From: Pseudomonadales bacterium
Lineage (GTDB): Bacteria; Pseudomonadota; Gammaproteobacteria; Pseudomonadales; Azotimanducaceae
Length of the DNA stretch: 64,000 nt
Assembly: GCA_028285415.1 (NCBI GenBank)
Contig: JANQPF010000032.1
Location: forward strand, 1-64,000
Direction: 5' to 3'
Below, piece after piece: positions 35,050 through 43,848 of this stretch. Each line of letters begins with the position of its first letter. Positions within the stretch are counted from its first letter, which is position 1. The position numbers and the translations under genes are program-made. The notes under the pieces were generated by a model. It did no database searches, had not been told where the DNA came from, and saw only the letters and a list, made by a program, of their open reading frames with translations.

Positions 35050-36456
35050 CTAACCGCCTACGCCGGCGACATCGCGCGCGGCAGCACAGAACGCCTTGAC
35101 GGCTTCGCGCAGATCCCTGCGCCTCGCTTCTCCGGTGCTTTCGCTGAAACAAAAGCTCAGACGCAGCTGGTCGAGTCCCGCCTGAGCGTCTCTCTCGCGG
35201 GCATCCCGCGGATAGAAATCGTACATCGGGATGGCCACAACGCCGTGATCGGCGACGAGATTTTCGATGAACGCATCGTCCGTGCACACGCCGTCATCGA
35301 GGAACGTGAACACCGAAAAGAATCCCGCCGCGGGTGTGGTCCAGCGAAAGTGTTGGGGGTATTGGCCCAATTCCTCTTCGAGCACCTCGAGCAGTATCTG
35401 ACGATTCTCGCGGTACACGGCAAGCTTGCCTTCAGCCAGCTGCCACATGGAGGCGATCGGCTTGAACCCACTGTCCGCGGGTTCGTGCAGCAACGCCTCG
35501 AAACCCCGCAGAGAAGCAGGATTCTGAAAGAGGACGTCCGAGCTTGCTTCCGTCAGCGCAAGTTCTGCCAGCGCAACCGTCTCACCGCCGGCGATGGCAA
35601 GCTCAGCCTCGGAATACAAAAATCCAACGCGCGGGCCGGGAAAGCCGATTTTCGAGCCTGTGAAGAGATGCACCGTCTGCGCGGGTGCCATGGCAAAAAA
35701 AGGTCTGGGCCGGTCGGATGCGTCGGCGAAGCTGATGTAGACGTACGGGGCATCCTCGACAATCAGGATGCCCTCATCGACCGCTACTTCGAGCAGCGCT
35801 TCGCGACGCGCCTGGGAGAAAGAGAATCCGGCGGGATTGTGCCCGTCCGGGACTGTGTAATAGAACGGCACGAAGTAGCCGGCGTCGCGGGCCGCGCGAA
35901 TCTGCGCGCGCATGACGTCTGGCAGCGCACCCTCGTCGTCCATCTCTACCGAAAAGATTGTGGCATGTTGGCACAGCCCGACCCGTGCGGTGAATCCGGC
36001 ATACGTTGGCGCATCGGTAATGTAAGCCACCGGTTTGCCGGGGCGTTCCGCCAGCGAACACATGAGATTGATGCCGCCCGTGGCCCCCACTGTGGGGATC
36101 AGCTTCTGCGGATCAATCTCAGTGCCCCAGTCACGACCGTAAACCGCCGCAAAGGTCTGGCGGGTAGAAACCGGGCCGAGCGTGTCGGTATACGAAAAGG
36201 ATTCGCGCAGGTACTCAGGCACTGCTGCCGGGTCGTTCAACCCTTCAGCCGCTTCGAGGTGGGCAAAGTACGCCGCCTGGTGCTCTAGAAAGCCTCGCGG
36301 GTCCGTCACCTCGGGATGCGGGTAGCCCGCACCCAGGTGGTGGATTTTGAGTCCTTTGCTCTGCGCAAGGTCGCGCAGGCGCGGCAGCGACGCCGACATC
36401 TTGCGGGTGACGCTGACCGGCTGCAGGACAATGTCAGGGGCGTTCAGGTTAGCCAC
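35050..36456 (-). CDS. Class I/II PLP-dependent aminotransferase
   Basis: A 468-residue fold-type I aminotransferase. It has PTVGATGGINLMCSLAE, PDGHNPAGFSFSQARREALLE, VEDAPYVYISF and the PLP-Lys in TGSKIGFPGPRVGF. These are typical of the alpha-aminoadipate or valine-pyruvate aminotransferase branch, which acts on branched or aromatic amino acids. The specific amino donor cannot be decided. It is encoded alone, ending seven bases from the convergent CoA-binding gene. Confidence 0.9.
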   Translation of the reverse strand: MANLNAPDIVLQPVSVTRKMSASLPRLRDLAQSKGLKIHHLGAGYPHPEVTDPRGFLEHQAAYFAHLEAAEGLNDPAAVPEYLRESFSYTDTLGPVSTRQTFAAVYGRDWGTEIDPQKLIPTVGATGGINLMCSLAERPGKPVAYITDAPTYAGFTARVGLCQHATIFSVEMDDEGALPDVMRAQIRAARDAGYFVPFYYTVPDGHNPAGFSFSQARREALLEVAVDEGILIVEDAPYVYISFADASDRPRPFFAMAPAQTVHLFTGSKIGFPGPRVGFLYSEAELAIAGGETVALAELALTEASSDVLFQNPASLRGFEALLHEPADSGFKPIASMWQLAEGKLAVYRENRQILLEVLEEELGQYPQHFRWTTPAAGFFSVFTFLDDGVCTDDAFIENLVADHGVVAIPMYDFYPRDARERDAQAGLDQLRLSFCFSESTGEARRRDLREAVKAFCAAARDVAGVGG

Positions 36457-36558
36457 GTTCAGTCTCGATGATGACGGGGACGCGAACTTTAGGTAGTTTC
36501 AGGCGCTCTGTCGACCAGGATGGCCACCCTGGCAACCGAACGTGGAGGACCTCAATCG

Positions 36559-37914
36559 ATGGCTCGAATGGTAAAACTCGCCGCACTGGCGGCAGGCGTT
36601 GGACTTCTGGCATGGCTCGTCAGCTACGCCGGGTTTCTCGCCCAGGCGCTGCCAAACGGCACCGGGCTTGCCGCCAAACATTTGTGCTCGCTGCACTTTG
36701 TCAGCGGCCTGCCGGTGGATCGCGCCAGGGCGTTGTACATCGACGCGTTCGTGCAGCCGCTGACCAGTTTTCTGGACGTGGAAGTCGACGCCGCGGCGGG
36801 CACCCTCACTGCAACGGGTTTTGGTTTCGCCACCTCTCACGCCAGGCACCGAACCGGCTATGGCTGCACGCTGGTGCACGGGGACGGTGAACTCAGCCCC
36901 GAGCGGGATGAAGCGCCGCCTGCCGTTCACACGCCCCTCAACGCCGACCACCGCGCGGCACACTTTGATAGCGGACAGCTGGAAAGCGCCCTGGACGCAG
37001 CTTTCGTCAACGAAGACAACCGCCGTAATACGCTTGCCGTTGCCGTTTTCCATGCCGGCGAGCTGGTTGCCGAACGTTACGCCGAGGGAATCAGCCAGAG
37101 CACCCCGCTGCCCGGCTGGTCCATGACAAAAAGCGTCACGGCGACGCTGATGGGTATTCTCGCCGACCGCGGGCTCGTCGACGCGCACGCTGCCGGCGCC
37201 CTGACGGAGTGGCAGACCACCGACGATCCGCGTCAAGCCATCACAATTGATCAGCTCCTGCGCATGACCAGCGGGCTCAACCTCATCGAAGACCATTCGG
37301 GCGCGGACGTCAACTCGAAGATGCTGTTTCAGGAGAGCGACGGAGCCGCCTTTTCCGGGCAACAGCCGCTCCTCTACGACGTCGGCTCGACGTATGACTA
37401 CATGAGCGGCAACACGGTTCTTGCGTCACGCGTTGTGCTTGCCCACACCGGCAATGCGCTCGACAAGAGCCATACCTGGATTGAGGAAAATCTGTTTCGT
37501 CCATTGACGATGCACAGCGCCGTTCTCGAACCCGATCAGGCGGGCACTTTCATCGGCTCCTCTTTCATGCTCGCAAGCGCGCGCGATTGGGCGCAGCTTG
37601 GCCTCCTCTACATGAACGACGGAACCTACGGCGGCCAGCGTCTCCTGTCGGAGAACTGGATAGACTACGTGCTGGAGTGGACGCCTCAGTCGGGTGACAG
37701 CGCCTACGGTGCGGGCTTCTGGCTCAACCGGTTCGGTGACGGTGAGCTGCGCTGGCCGGAGGTGCCGGCGGACGCCTTCTGGATGAACGGTTTTCAGAGC
37801 CAGTATGTTTTTGTCATCCCGTCAGAGCAGCTGGTCATCGTGCGGCTCGGCGCGTCGAGCACCTACCCACGCGTGCGCGAGCTCGTCTCAGAGGTTATCG
37901 CCGCGCAGCTCTGA
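36559..37914 (+). CDS. Beta-lactamase-family serine hydrolase, membrane-anchored
   Basis: A 451-residue class C beta-lactamase/esterase-like hydrolase. An N-terminal hydrophobic helix (LAALAAGVGLLAWLVSYAGFL) anchors or exports it. The catalytic Ser-x2-Lys is in WSMTKSVTATL, and the Tyr motif is probably YDYMSGN. The rest resembles 6-aminohexanoate-dimer hydrolase (NylB) relatives. The usual KTG box is not clear. GGAGGA nine bases before the ATG at 36559 fixes the start; an in-frame start at 36520 has no such site. It probably acts on amides or esters in the periplasm. Confidence 0.85.
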   Translation: MARMVKLAALAAGVGLLAWLVSYAGFLAQALPNGTGLAAKHLCSLHFVSGLPVDRARALYIDAFVQPLTSFLDVEVDAAAGTLTATGFGFATSHARHRTGYGCTLVHGDGELSPERDEAPPAVHTPLNADHRAAHFDSGQLESALDAAFVNEDNRRNTLAVAVFHAGELVAERYAEGISQSTPLPGWSMTKSVTATLMGILADRGLVDAHAAGALTEWQTTDDPRQAITIDQLLRMTSGLNLIEDHSGADVNSKMLFQESDGAAFSGQQPLLYDVGSTYDYMSGNTVLASRVVLAHTGNALDKSHTWIEENLFRPLTMHSAVLEPDQAGTFIGSSFMLASARDWAQLGLLYMNDGTYGGQRLLSENWIDYVLEWTPQSGDSAYGAGFWLNRFGDGELRWPEVPADAFWMNGFQSQYVFVIPSEQLVIVRLGASSTYPRVRELVSEVIAAQL

Positions 37915-37924
37915 CAGCCACAGG

Positions 37925-38974
37925 TTACCGGGTTGGTTTGTGCGCTTTGACCATTTTGCCGAACTGACGCGCGCGGGCGCGGCGCTCCGCAATGCTCGCC
38001 TCGTTGAAGCGCCCCTCACGTTTCAGCTTTTCATAGCTCTTGAGACGCCGCTCATCCAGCGATCCGTCCGCAATGGCCGCCTGCACCGCACAACCGGGTT
38101 CGGAAGCATGGGCACAATCGTTGAACTTACAAAGTTCTGCCAAGGCATCGATGTCTGCAAAGAGCTCGCCCGCTTCCTCCGTCGCATCCGCCAGCTGAAA
38201 CTCGCGCATTCCGGGACTGTCCAGAATCACACCACCCTGGGGCAGGAGATGCAGCGAGCGGTGGGTAGTCGTGTGACGACCTTTGCTGTCGTCCTCGCGA
38301 ATGGCTTTCGTAAGTTGAATTTCCGCGCCGAGTAGAGAGTTCACCAGCGTCGATTTACCAACCCCGGAGGAGCCGAGAAGCGCTATCGACTGGCCCGCGC
38401 CGCACCAGGCGGCAAGGCCATCGAGGGCAAGCGGATCAGTTGCGTTCACGGCCTCGATGGGAACCGCTGAGCCCAGCGTGCGCGCTTCATCGATAAATCC
38501 ATCCAGGTCAGCGCACAAATCGGTTTTGGTGAGCACCACCACCGGCTGAATCTCCGCGGCGAGCACAACAGACAAATAGCGCTCCAGCCGCGCCAGGTTG
38601 AAGTCGTCGTTGCACGAAGTGACGATGAACGCCGTGTCGATGTTGGCGGCAATGAGCTGCACGTCTCCGCTCGATGGGCTGATGCGCTTGATGAGACTGG
38701 TGCGCTCCAACACGGCGGCAAGGCTCTGTGATTCGGGATCAACGAGTATCCAGTCACCAACCGTCGGACGCTCTTCAGGGGCGCCGAGAAACCACTTGCC
38801 GCCAACCGGTAGCTCCCGGATACCGCTGACCGGTGGCGCCAGCGTCAGTCCCGAGCGCTGCACCGCAACCACGCGCGCGGGCAGCCATGCTTCCGGGTAG
38901 TCGATGAGCTGTTGCTGAAATACGGGTTTCCAACCAACGTCCAACAGGGTGATCTCTGTATCCCCGTCAGTCAT
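37925..38974 (-). CDS. rsgA: Ribosome small-subunit-dependent GTPase A
   Basis: A 349-residue circularly permuted GTPase that helps 30S ribosome maturation. The G motifs occur in permuted order: G4 TKTD comes first, then G1 LLGSSGVGKSTLVN, then G3 DSPGMREF. An OB-like N-terminal domain precedes them, and a C-terminal zinc knuckle uses CKFNDCAHASEPGC. It is slightly longer at the N-terminus than Escherichia coli RsgA. It is encoded nine bases downstream of the acetyltransferase gene, so it may be read from the same minus-strand transcript. Confidence 0.95.
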   Translation of the reverse strand: MTDGDTEITLLDVGWKPVFQQQLIDYPEAWLPARVVAVQRSGLTLAPPVSGIRELPVGGKWFLGAPEERPTVGDWILVDPESQSLAAVLERTSLIKRISPSSGDVQLIAANIDTAFIVTSCNDDFNLARLERYLSVVLAAEIQPVVVLTKTDLCADLDGFIDEARTLGSAVPIEAVNATDPLALDGLAAWCGAGQSIALLGSSGVGKSTLVNSLLGAEIQLTKAIREDDSKGRHTTTHRSLHLLPQGGVILDSPGMREFQLADATEEAGELFADIDALAELCKFNDCAHASEPGCAVQAAIADGSLDERRLKSYEKLKREGRFNEASIAERRARARQFGKMVKAHKPTR

Positions 38975-38983
38975 TGCCCCAGC

Positions 38984-40231
38984 CTAGAAGTCCCAGCCGG
39001 TGTGCGGTATTGGCAGGCGAATGGCCCGATCCAGTGCTGCCAGCGTTTCTTCAGACGCAGAGAACTCGTCAGTCACCGCAAGGCTCGAAGCGGGCGCCAC
39101 ACCCCAGAACAGGCGCGTCAGCGCATTGATGGAACAGCGCACCTGAGGCAGGCTCGAATCGGTACCCGGTTCCGCACTGGATCGAGGACCCAGGCGCAAC
39201 ACGTAGCTACCCCCGGCACCCTGCCAGGCCGAGCCGTCGGGCAACATGTCGTTCAACGGATCGCGCACGTCGACCTGCAGAGCCAGATCCGTTGCCGCGT
39301 CCGAAAATGCCGCCACGCAGGCCGGCACGTCCAGCATACGCAGCTGCCACCACGCGAACGTACGATGCTCAGCGCTGAGCGTGCTGCCGCGTGTGAGCGC
39401 GCGATTGCGAAACGGCCGGTCCAACAGGTCCTGCAGCTGAATTTCCGGTGGCTCCACGATCTTCACGGCGTACACCTGGTCCGCCAGGGATTTCAGAAGG
39501 CCAAGCAGTTCCAGCAGCTCGGCCGTGTTGCGGTAACCGATCATCTCGACGCTGTAGGGACCGCGCTCTGCTTTACCGGAAAACCACATGAAGTGGGTCA
39601 GCGTCTCGCGCTCGAAGTAGCCAAGACCGAAACCGCCCTCCGACCATCCCATCTCCGCTTTGATGAACTGCGGCGGATTCAATACGACGCTGCCGTGGAC
39701 TTTGTGACGCCCGACGAGCGCGCTGTGGACCGCTGCAAAGTCGTCGGCACTCAGTCGCCTTGGCGTTGGCACGCGATGGTCCACGCGCAGGGTACCCGGG
39801 TCAAACTGCAGCTGGTGATCGTAACCCCCACTGCCGAAGCCAAGCTGGTCGTAAAATCCCTGATCGAACATGCCAAGTGCCGCCACGGCAGCACCTCGCT
39901 CTGCGCTTGCAGCAAGCTGTTGCGCAGTCAGACGCTTGGCGAACGCGTGACCGCGGGCGATGCGGCTGGTGGTCACCGCGGTGACCGCGCAGAGCGGGAG
40001 ATCCGTTTCCTGCAGGCGCAAGCTGCCATCGACGATGTGCACGCTGCACTCCGCTTCGCCGTTCATGGTCGCAACTACCGTGTCCCCGCAGGCGAAGAAG
40101 TCGTCCATCATTTTTTCTTCGTCTTCGTCCACCCAGCCGACCTCGCGCCAGATGCGCTTAACCGAGGGAAGATCGCGTTCGTAGTCGAACGCACGTATCT
40201 CTATTTCGTTGTGCAGGTTGTTGCGGCTCAT
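38984..40231 (-). CDS. Eis-like GNAT N-acetyltransferase
   Basis: A 415-residue protein with two GNAT-type halves and a C-terminal SCP2-like sterol-carrier domain, the layout of mycobacterial Eis (lysine or aminoglycoside acetyltransferase). The acetyl-CoA loop is visible as VTTSRIARGHAFAKRL, and FYDQLGFGSGGYDH is a typical GNAT substrate loop. The substrate is unknown, and resistance should not be inferred. It overlaps the upstream sensor kinase stop by four bases, so it may be produced together with that kinase. Confidence 0.85.
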   Translation of the reverse strand: MSRNNLHNEIEIRAFDYERDLPSVKRIWREVGWVDEDEEKMMDDFFACGDTVVATMNGEAECSVHIVDGSLRLQETDLPLCAVTAVTTSRIARGHAFAKRLTAQQLAASAERGAAVAALGMFDQGFYDQLGFGSGGYDHQLQFDPGTLRVDHRVPTPRRLSADDFAAVHSALVGRHKVHGSVVLNPPQFIKAEMGWSEGGFGLGYFERETLTHFMWFSGKAERGPYSVEMIGYRNTAELLELLGLLKSLADQVYAVKIVEPPEIQLQDLLDRPFRNRALTRGSTLSAEHRTFAWWQLRMLDVPACVAAFSDAATDLALQVDVRDPLNDMLPDGSAWQGAGGSYVLRLGPRSSAEPGTDSSLPQVRCSINALTRLFWGVAPASSLAVTDEFSASEETLAALDRAIRLPIPHTGWDF

Positions 40232-42450
40232 ACTGCGCCAAATTTGATGGGTGTGACTCGCGAGTCGGCAAGATGTGCAAGCGGAATCACCATGCGGATG
40301 GCGGTCCCGACATCCACCTCTGATTCGATCTCTATGTCTCCGCCAATCTGCTTGGTAAAGCCATAGACCATGCTGAGACCCAGACCGTTCCCCTGGGTCT
40401 CGCTTTTGGTTGTGTAGAACGGCTCAGCCGCCCGCTCCACCTGGTCGGGGGTCATGCCGCAGCCGTGATCGATCACCGCAATGACGGCCCATTTGTCATC
40501 GCGTTTGCTGAGCTCCACCACAATCTCACCGTGATTACCCTGGGCGTCCTTGGCATTCAGCGCCAGATTCAGGAGCGCCGTGGTCAGCTGCGCTGGATCG
40601 AGCACAACCTGCAACGGCGGCGTGTCGTGAAGCTCCAGCTGCACGTCTACGGTGCCACCCATGGTGCGGGCGATGAGCGGTACGCGCTCGCGCAGGATGT
40701 TGTTGAGATGCACTTTCTCGAGCTGGAGCGGCTGCTTGCGGGCATACGAGATGAGCGCGCGGGTAATGTCCGCACCCGAAGCGGAGGCGGTTGCGATGTG
40801 GTCTAGCAAGATCGCGTGCTCTTCGTTGTCCTCGAGATCTTCCGCGAGCAGCTCCGAGGCGCCGATGATGACCGTCAGCAGGTTGTTGAAATCATGCGCA
40901 ACGCCTCCCGTCAGCTGCCCCAGCACGCGCAGCTTCTCTGCTTCCGAAAGCTGCCGTTCCAACGCAATGCGCGAGCTTTCCGCAATGTCTGCCTGCTCAA
41001 TTTTCTCTTCGAGCTCGCGCGTACGCTCGGTAACAACTTCTTCGAGACGTTCGGCATGCCGCGCTTCCGCCTCCGCCTTGAGTTTCTGTGCGCGCCGGCT
41101 AACGCTCAGGAAGCCAATGAAGCCGAACGCAAGCACAATCATGATCAAACCGTTGCGGATTATGGTTGCCTGCTCCGCAGCCGCGAGCGCCCGTTCCTTC
41201 TCGTTGATTTCAAAATCCCGATGCAGCACCGCCAGGCGGTCGAGGGTCTGCTGGCGTATGGTTTTCGACAACTCGTTGTATTCGCGATGGGCGCGAAGGC
41301 TCGCCGCGTAGTCACCCTGCGCCACCTCAATCTCGCCCAGGAGCTCGAGGGACGACAGCAGCATCTGCTGGGCGCCTTCCCGGCGCAGGCGTTCAATGGC
41401 TTCGTTGATGGCAAGACGCGCGCCCTCGATATCTCCGCTTACAAACAGCGCGCGCGCATAACCGGTCTTCAAACGGCGCTGCTCGAACGTATTCGGATTC
41501 GCCTTGGCGAGGTCCAGGCCTTGACGGTAGGCAACCAGCGCCTGTTGCGACTGATTGGCCGCGAGGTGCGCTTCACCGAGCACGGAGTACGCAAAACCAA
41601 GGTAGCCGTGGTTGCCCGAAAACTCGTTACGCGTGAGGGCCGTTTCCAATATGTCTATCGCCGCCTGCGGTTGTCCGAGCGCCACGTCGGACATGGCCGT
41701 ATAGACGAGCGCGGTCAGCTCTTTTGAGTAGCGCTTGTTCTCCGCCGCCCAGGTCAGGGTGCCCTCGTAAAACTCTTTGGCCACTTCGTGCTGCCCGAGA
41801 TCCGCGTAGGCGAGACCCACGTTGAAAGACATGACCCTGTAGAGCTCTTCGTCTCTTTCCGGATCGAGACGCTCCAGGCCTTCGGCAAAGTTGTCCAACG
41901 CCGTCTGAAACGCACCCTGCGCCCGTGAAAAGAGTCCCAGCGCGTTTTGCTGCACGGCGATCATGTGCGGCAGGCCGGTTTCGCGCGCGGCTTCTCGCGC
42001 TTTGAAACCGAACTGCTGCGCCTTGCGAAGCTCGCCGATCTGGTAGTGCAAGAACGCCTGATGGTAATACGCTTTGGCCATGGCCCAGTCCGAGCCTGAT
42101 GCTTCCGCAAGGTCAATGGACGCCTGACACGAGGTACGCGCCTGGTTGAGGCTCGCCTGTATGAGATGGAGCGCACACCAGGAAGCCGCAACGTATGCGC
42201 GCCCTGCATCGTCCGACTCTTCGAGTTTCAGAGAGGCTTGTTGCAGGTGCGAGCGGGTGAGGTTCGGATCGCGATCGAGGATCAACCTGCCAAGCATCGC
42301 GTGCAGGCGCCCCTGATCGGCGGTGTCAGCATTGCGCATGAGTTCCTGCAGCTCCGCTTCCGACAGAGCGGACAGGTCGTCGAATTCGAGCTCCGCCCAG
42401 GCTCCCATCGGAGTCAGCAACGCCAGAATCACCAGCGCATGAGCACACAT
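40228..42450 (-). CDS. TPR-containing sensor histidine kinase
   Basis: 740 residues from ATG 42450. A signal peptide (CAHALVILALLTPMGAWA) leads to a long periplasmic region of tetratricopeptide repeats (residues about 30-400). A membrane helix (NGLIMIVLAFGFIGFLSV) and a coiled coil with EAEARHAERLEEVVTERTRELEEK follow. The HisKA domain has the phosphoacceptor His in GGVAHDFNNLLTVIIGASELL, and the HATPase has NLALNAKDAQG, DHGCGMT and GLGLSMVYGF. No receiver is attached. Earlier in-frame starts exist at 42519 and 42561 but lack ribosome-binding sites and would place residues before the signal peptide. Periplasmic TPRs suggest sensing of a protein or peptide. Confidence 0.88.
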   Translation of the reverse strand: MCAHALVILALLTPMGAWAELEFDDLSALSEAELQELMRNADTADQGRLHAMLGRLILDRDPNLTRSHLQQASLKLEESDDAGRAYVAASWCALHLIQASLNQARTSCQASIDLAEASGSDWAMAKAYYHQAFLHYQIGELRKAQQFGFKAREAARETGLPHMIAVQQNALGLFSRAQGAFQTALDNFAEGLERLDPERDEELYRVMSFNVGLAYADLGQHEVAKEFYEGTLTWAAENKRYSKELTALVYTAMSDVALGQPQAAIDILETALTRNEFSGNHGYLGFAYSVLGEAHLAANQSQQALVAYRQGLDLAKANPNTFEQRRLKTGYARALFVSGDIEGARLAINEAIERLRREGAQQMLLSSLELLGEIEVAQGDYAASLRAHREYNELSKTIRQQTLDRLAVLHRDFEINEKERALAAAEQATIIRNGLIMIVLAFGFIGFLSVSRRAQKLKAEAEARHAERLEEVVTERTRELEEKIEQADIAESSRIALERQLSEAEKLRVLGQLTGGVAHDFNNLLTVIIGASELLAEDLEDNEEHAILLDHIATASASGADITRALISYARKQPLQLEKVHLNNILRERVPLIARTMGGTVDVQLELHDTPPLQVVLDPAQLTTALLNLALNAKDAQGNHGEIVVELSKRDDKWAVIAVIDHGCGMTPDQVERAAEPFYTTKSETQGNGLGLSMVYGFTKQIGGDIEIESEVDVGTAIRMVIPLAHLADSRVTPIKFGAV

Positions 42451-42645
42451 CCGCGTCACGTCCGGCCGAAACGAGTTCGTTCCGGTCACATGTCGGAAAA
42501 CGGAAGTTGTTACGGCCATAGCGACAATCTTTGTTGCGAAGCCGTTTCTTGGTGTGAGCATAGCCGCAGCGTCAAGCGCATGTGCCGCTGTGCGGGGATC
42601 GATCCATGACCCACTGTACCGCGTTTTGGCGTGTTCGCAAAATAC

Positions 42646-43416
42646 CTATCCTGGTACTGGAAGTATAGGTCGCCGTACCGGAAATTCCCTTTTTTGCAGG
42701 GCCATATCGAGGAGCGCCTGCTTGTTTGCGTAAGCTGCAAGCGTCTCCAGCTGGATCCTCGTCACGTTCATCAGATCGAACTCTCCCGCTTTGTTACGCG
42801 CCAGCGCTTCCTGCGGCGAAATCCAGATGCTGTCCACGGTTTCTTTCTCGTCATGCTCACCGCGCTGGGTTTCCGGCGCGGCGGCGATGAAAAAGCGCGT
42901 ATCGAAACGACGCGGTCGTCCCAACGGAGTAACAAAGCGGTTGTAGAAGTGGATCTGATCTACCGCAAGCTGCAGATCCTCGCGCTCACAAATGTCCAGC
43001 AACGTGACGTCTCCACCGTGCAACGGCGTCCGGTATCCGGCAAAGCGATCACGTTCGGCTTCGTCTTCGAAGCGCAGCATCTCGCCGTTGCGGTACGCCA
43101 GCAGCAGCCCTGCTTCCTCAAACGTTTCGCGGATTGCGGCGATCCAATAACCGCGCCATTCGTACCCGAGCGCGTTCACCTGAGCTGCCTGCGCCTCCGT
43201 AGGTCCGTGCCTCGCGGCGTCGTAGCGATGCAGGTGATCGTCTCCGTCAACGCGGCCGCCCGGAAAGACGAACATCCCGGACGCAAAGCTCGCTCGCGCC
43301 GTGCGCTTGAGCATGAAGATTTCGTAGCTCTCGGGCGCTTCACGCACCAGAATGACTGTGGCTGCCGGGCGTATTGGCTGAACGGGGTCACTCACACTGA
43401 AGATCTCTGAAGACAA
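42646..43416 (-). CDS. NUDIX hydrolase (NUDT19-like)
   Basis: A 256-residue NUDIX protein. The box G-x5-E-x7-REUXEE appears as YWIAAIRETFEEAGLLL, after FPGGRVDGDD. Size and the long insert before the box recall NUDT19/CoA-diphosphatase relatives, which hydrolyse CoA or nucleoside diphosphates to control pools of acyl-CoA. With so many acyl-CoA genes nearby this is plausible but not shown. It is encoded alone, divergent from the DUF4212 gene with 165 bases between starts. Confidence 0.85.
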   Translation of the reverse strand: MSSEIFSVSDPVQPIRPAATVILVREAPESYEIFMLKRTARASFASGMFVFPGGRVDGDDHLHRYDAARHGPTEAQAAQVNALGYEWRGYWIAAIRETFEEAGLLLAYRNGEMLRFEDEAERDRFAGYRTPLHGGDVTLLDICEREDLQLAVDQIHFYNRFVTPLGRPRRFDTRFFIAAAPETQRGEHDEKETVDSIWISPQEALARNKAGEFDLMNVTRIQLETLAAYANKQALLDMALQKREFPVRRPILPVPG

Positions 43417-43581
43417 ACGCGCGGCATTCTAAGGTACCTGCCCGGCCGCCGCCAGAATGTGGCAACGCTGGCGCGGCTTGTTGTAGGGTACCCGCTGGTG
43501 CTGGGGAGCTCCCGAACAACTATCAACCGTGCAACAACCATGCAACCGCGAGCGGTCCGACCGATCGATGCTGGAAACAAT

Positions 43582-43848
43582 ATGACAAACAAAGACAACA
43601 ACGCCTATTGGAAAGCCAATCTGCGGCTCATGTTCACCCTGCTGGCCATCTGGTTCACCGTATCGTTCGGGTTCGGGATCCTGCTGGTGGACTGGCTCAA
43701 CGAGTTTCAGTTCTTCGGGTTCAAGTTCGGCTTCTGGTGGGCGCAGCAGGGATCCATCTACGTATTTGTCATTCTGATCTTCGTATACACCGCGATGATG
43801 AAACGCATCGACAAAGAACACGGCGTGTCTGACGAGGACGACGACTGA
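43582..43848 (+). CDS. DUF4212 small subunit of a sodium:solute symporter
   Basis: An 88-residue protein with two membrane helices (FTLLAIWFTVSFGFGILLV and GSIYVFVILIFVYTAMM). It matches the DUF4212 family, always found just upstream of VC_2705-type sodium:solute symporters. It is probably an accessory subunit, as for YjcH/ActP. The ATG at 43582 gives the family N-terminus (MTNKDNNAYWKANLRL); upstream in-frame extensions are not supported. The stop and the next start overlap as TGATG, so the two are made together. Confidence 0.92.
   Translation: MTNKDNNAYWKANLRLMFTLLAIWFTVSFGFGILLVDWLNEFQFFGFKFGFWWAQQGSIYVFVILIFVYTAMMKRIDKEHGVSDEDDD

Noticed and set aside
38984-40231. Aminoglycoside-resistance gene
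   Set aside because: Eis-like acetyltransferases are widespread, and the substrate cannot be inferred from sequence; a resistance label is not supported.
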